A stretch of DNA of 64,000 bases from Coniella vitis (Eukaryota; Ascomycota; Sordariomycetes; Diaporthales; Schizoparmaceae): positions 2,461,001 to 2,525,000 of the forward strand of contig WUJK01000001.1 of the NCBI GenBank assembly GCA_011317545.1. Reading direction: 5' to 3'. The first letter of the stretch is position 1; every line of letters begins with the position of its first letter. Below the pieces are notes generated by a model, which was given only the letters and a program-made list of their open reading frames with translations, searched no databases and had not been told where the DNA came from. The translations under genes were made by a program, and so were the position numbers. Positions 60,661 to 64,000 of the stretch are shown piece after piece.

Positions 60661-61635
60661 CGCCGCCCCGGACTGGGAGTCTGGACGGGCTCAGAGCAAT
60701 GGTAGTCTGTCGGAAGTGGAATGGGCAAAGGGACGGATATACTCAGGTTCGCTGGATTTGATTTCCGTGACGGGGCTGAATACGTCCATGGTTACAGAGC
60801 ACTCGCAAGTTTGGAGTCTGCGAGGGGCTGTGGGTGGGCTTGGTGGGCTTGGTTGGCTTGGTTGGCTTGGAGGTTCAGAAGTTTGAAAGCGTCAACATTA
60901 GATGCTGCCTGACTTCGTTCCACGCAACAGCGAGGTCGTGAGGACACCGTTCCTTCCCAAATTGTGTCTGTACGATGTAACTAGGTACCTAGGTATCTAC
61001 TGAGAGCTTCTTCCTTCGATTGCCTAACTGGGAATCGTCCAGCCAATCCCACCCACGGAAGCTGCCAGTTACATCCATACGTACCTGGGTATCCATGTAC
61101 GAGGGTACCGCTATAGCTCAGCTCTTTGCCTTCTGTAGCTTATAGCTCTCGGATTGGCTCTGGATATTTACCAACACAGAATGACGCGACCAGTGCCTGC
61201 CAAAGTCTGACGTTCGGCCGCAACATGAAATGCTTTGTCGAGGCCAAGCAAATTCAGAACCGGCAAAGATGCACGAACTCTCGATCAAGGAGTAGAATGG
61301 CGAGCTAGTACGGTGAGCCAGATCACCACCCAGGGATTCAAATAGCCTTGATTATACGAGCTCTTGGGACCTAGTTGGCAGTCAGTCGGCATACAGGATA
61401 CTGGCTGATGACTTTGTCAGTGTACACCCCTTTCCATGGATCAATAACAGACCGTTGCTTACTTCTGCATTCTCAGATACAACTGAACGAGTTACCTGAT
61501 GGGTACGATGGAGCGACGATTCAAGGCACTGGAGCGAGATTATGGCCGGATATATAGACTTTGACTATCAACAGGAGGTTGCTCTTCATGCCTAGGTGAC
61601 TTAATAGGCTCTTCCTACGTACGAAAAACTGCTGA
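60661..61635. other. Intergenic region
   Basis: This region carries the promoter of the BTB gene and the 3' end of the STAND-like gene, both transcribed leftward. It holds a CTAGGTACCTAGGTA word at about 60980-60994 and a short GGCTTGGTTGG-type repeat at about 60835-60870. No gene seen. Confidence 0.6.
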
Positions 61636-64000
61636 TCAGACTGGAGTCAAAAGCGCCGACAAGTCCAAGTCCAACTCATCGTCATCGCCATGGTCTTCTT
61701 CTTCCTCTTCATACTCTTGCTCCTCCTCCATCCTGTTACCGCTCGAATAAGCATATCCGTTACCATGCTGCAGCTGCCGCCGGTCCCAAGGGCTCCGCGA
61801 GCGACGATCACGATCGGGGATCGCCAGTCTTGCGCCTCTTCTGGTGCCCTGGTGCGGATCGGCAGCCCCGTTAGACCGCAGACGGATGTGGTTCTCTTGC
61901 AAGAATGGCGTCAGCCAGCGCGTTGCTGGAGCGGGACGAGAGGCCTCGGTTAGCATGACCTTGAATGACGGACGGATCCCATCGTCTTGCACAATGGACT
62001 GCAGAGATGTGACCAATTCCTCGCAGCTGTCGTCGCCGTCACGGGCCTCCAAGAGTGAGATACCGTCAATGATACAGTACACGGTGACTCCAGGAGGAAA
62101 CACTCTGACGAACTGGTGCAATAAGCGGTACAATGCAGCCGCGTCGGCGACTTCGAGCTGCCTGATTGTTTTGTGGCTCGACAAGGCAGGAATCAGGTTG
62201 AGATCCAACATGTTCCGTTCCCGCAGAGCCAACAGCAACTGGGCGATCAGAAAGCGCAAGAGGCCACTCAGTCCGGCCCAAGGATCGTCAGGGTGTTTGT
62301 GCAGGCCGCAAAGAAAATGCACATAGACCTGGTTGGGCTCCATCTTCTTCATACCAAGCACAAAGCTGGTACACAGCAGGGAGGTAGCGGACACGAAATC
62401 CCTTCTTGAGGGATCCCTACCCCTTGCACCAGTGTCTATTAGAATGAGGTCTGGGTGACGGCTCCCCATCCACTGAATGAAGCGGTCATTGCGGAAAATC
62501 GCGGGCAGGTGGTCTTGAGCCGGATCAGGACTTCGTCTTGCCCGGCGAAGAACCGCTTTGAGATCATCACTGAATGCTGAAAGGGTCGATTCCAGAGCAA
62601 TTTCGACATCATGCTTTTGGGAATCGACTTGAAACAGGATCTCAAGCAGTTGGTATTCGGATACAACTGCTTTTTGAATGTGTAGCCGATGATGGTCCGA
62701 GGAACTGCTCCTCTGCAGCCGCTTGGCCTCCAGCTCCTTGAACCATTGCCGTTTGAGTTCTCGAAGGTCTACATGCACAGATTTAGCAGTGTTGATAGAT
62801 TTGCCATTGTCTTGGAGTGCCACTTGCCATGATCGTGAGCTGCTACAAGTTGGAACGTTGCTTTGTATGCCAAGGGGTCTCTCTGCTGTAGCTGTCTTAC
62901 CAGGGTCTCCAAGTCATCAAATCTTGCTTCCATATTCCTGTCCATGGTGCTGAGTTTGCGATTACTGCTGAAGGTTGTCGCTTGGACGCAAGTCTCGACG
63001 ATCCCTTGAAGGTCGTGTGCTGCGGTCGTCACCTTTTCAAGTATGTCTGCAGCGCTGAACTCGGCCTTCTTGGCGGTATCCGCAGTTTCGCTTTGTTTCG
63101 ATGCCAAATTTGGGTCCACGCCTTTTGTTGGCGCCCTCGAGTTCTGGGATGACGAGGAGATTTGCTCAACCTGCTCGCCTTTTGGCGTCTTACTATGGAT
63201 TGAGATGCTGAAGAAGTTGTGCTTCTTGTGCCCCCGTCCGGGCTTTGACTTGGCCCCGGTCTGCTCCTCGTTAGACCCAGGGGTAGTTGTATGGTTGTCT
63301 GGTGCGATATACCCTTTTTCCGACAAACGTCGTATGATTTGCTCCATGGCCTCTTGTATGGTATGATACAGTGTCGTGCAACACTGGCTGACATCGGGGT
63401 CTGCATACAGATCCATTCCGCACCGCTTCAGCTTCATTGCTACATCACCAACAATTCGACGAATCTCGGCAAGAGTGTCGAATATCTGCTTTCTCTTCTG
63501 AGCGTGGCTTTCTGCAAGCTTTAGGAATATGTGAGTTCATTTTCCAATGACCTGCAATACCGTCTCCCATTTGTTTGACCGCGCCTCGCGCTGCGCCGTA
63601 GCCCGATCTAGAGAGGAGATGGTGCCCGCACCTTGAGAACAATGGCGATTGCCGTCTTTACTACGGCCAATCCGTATTCATTTGGAATGAGATCGACCCA
63701 AGGATCGATCAGCTCTTTGTTTTCGCCCATGATGCCGACGATCTTGGAGACTCTGCCTTGTGGGCTGGGAGCGAGGTTGTCTGCGATGACTACGTGGTAG
63801 AGCGCTTCCCACTTTGCCGGGGACGCCTCGGCGCCAATGCCAGCAAATTGAGGCGGCACACACGCGTGCTCTTGGATCGCAAGGGCGAGCGCCCTATCTT
63901 GTCTTTGTCAGAGTTCTGGCAACGTGAAAAGCCAGCCCACAAGGACCTCTGAGCCTGGTGTGCAAGAGAACACTCGACACGAACAACACATACCTTGAGG
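61636..64000 (-). CDS. STAND-like fungal protein, 5'-truncated by window edge, one unresolved frame change
   Basis: The model on the minus strand runs from the right edge (63994-64000) through exons 63632-63897 and from 63518 leftward. Introns are 63898-63993 (GTATGT/ACAAG with a TCTGAC branch) and 63519-63631 (GTGCGG/CTAAAG). The junctions recreate PQDRALALAIQEH and AIAIVLK-LAESHAQKRKQIFDTLAEIRRIVGDVA. WEALYHVVIADN, GIMGENKELIDPWVDLIPNEYGLAVV and the coiled AMEQIIRR region are as in the N-terminal part of fungal STAND/NACHT-like proteins. At about 62815-62825 the frame must change from ...LVAAHDHGK to ...VALQDNGKSINTAKSVHVDLREL. One missing base would do it; so would an intron from the GTAAGA at about 62901 to the TTCAAG before GAGCTGGAG. 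The C-terminal 395 codons end in an acidic tail. No Walker A motif is visible (IDTGARGRDPSRRDF stands near where it might be). Function unknown; related proteins are linked to nonself recognition. Confidence 0.62.

Noticed and set aside
63898..63993. Possible frameshift at the start of the STAND-like gene
   Set aside because: A 96-bp intron with a GTATGT donor, a TCTGAC branch site and an ACAAG acceptor restores PQDRALALAIQEH without any base change.

Overview
The window is nuclear DNA of a filamentous ascomycete (Pezizomycotina, most likely a sordariomycete). This rests on short GT-AG introns of about 50-190 bp with CTRAC/CTAAT-like branch sites, family-level matches to fungal proteins, a PRO1-type Zn2Cys6 regulator, kilobase-scale intergenic DNA full of microsatellites, and ACCTAGGTACCTAGG-type intergenic words. 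Assignments come from reading the sequence and from memory of protein families; no database search was run.

Layout, left to right. (1) The 3' part of a Golgi CASP/COY1-like coiled-coil gene (+, cut by the left edge). (2) A triose-phosphate-transporter-family (DMT) gene (-) whose reconstruction needs a 6-nt microexon. (3) A GT17-type glycosyltransferase gene (+, one intron). (4) About 12.7 kb without a convincing gene, ending in an ATG-poor leader with its own intron, then the developmental Zn2Cys6 regulator pro1 (+, four coding exons, 691 aa as modelled). (5) About 4.6 kb of microsatellite-rich DNA. (6) A very large unnamed fungal gene of about 1,900 codons (-) with two apparent single-base frame breaks. 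(7) About 5.9 kb without genes, then an amidoligase-domain gene (-). (8) An unnamed low-complexity acidic/basic protein gene (+). (9) An endonuclease/exonuclease/phosphatase-family gene (+). (10) A Pro/Arg-rich unnamed fungal gene (+). (11) A BTB/POZ gene (-, three exons). (12) A STAND-like fungal gene (-, cut by the right edge) with one unresolved frame change.

The genes do not form a metabolic cluster. CASP, the sugar-phosphate/nucleotide-sugar-type transporter and GT17 at the left are all expected in the secretory pathway, which may be coincidence. The rest are isolated genes separated by long gaps.

The most unusual signal outside genes is a 9-mer, TACATAGTA (or its complement TACTATGTA). 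I count at least 19 exact copies, all intergenic and half of them between 9.6 and 19.1 kb in front of pro1; roughly 0.5 would be expected by chance. No tRNA, rRNA, CRISPR or intact transposon was recognised.
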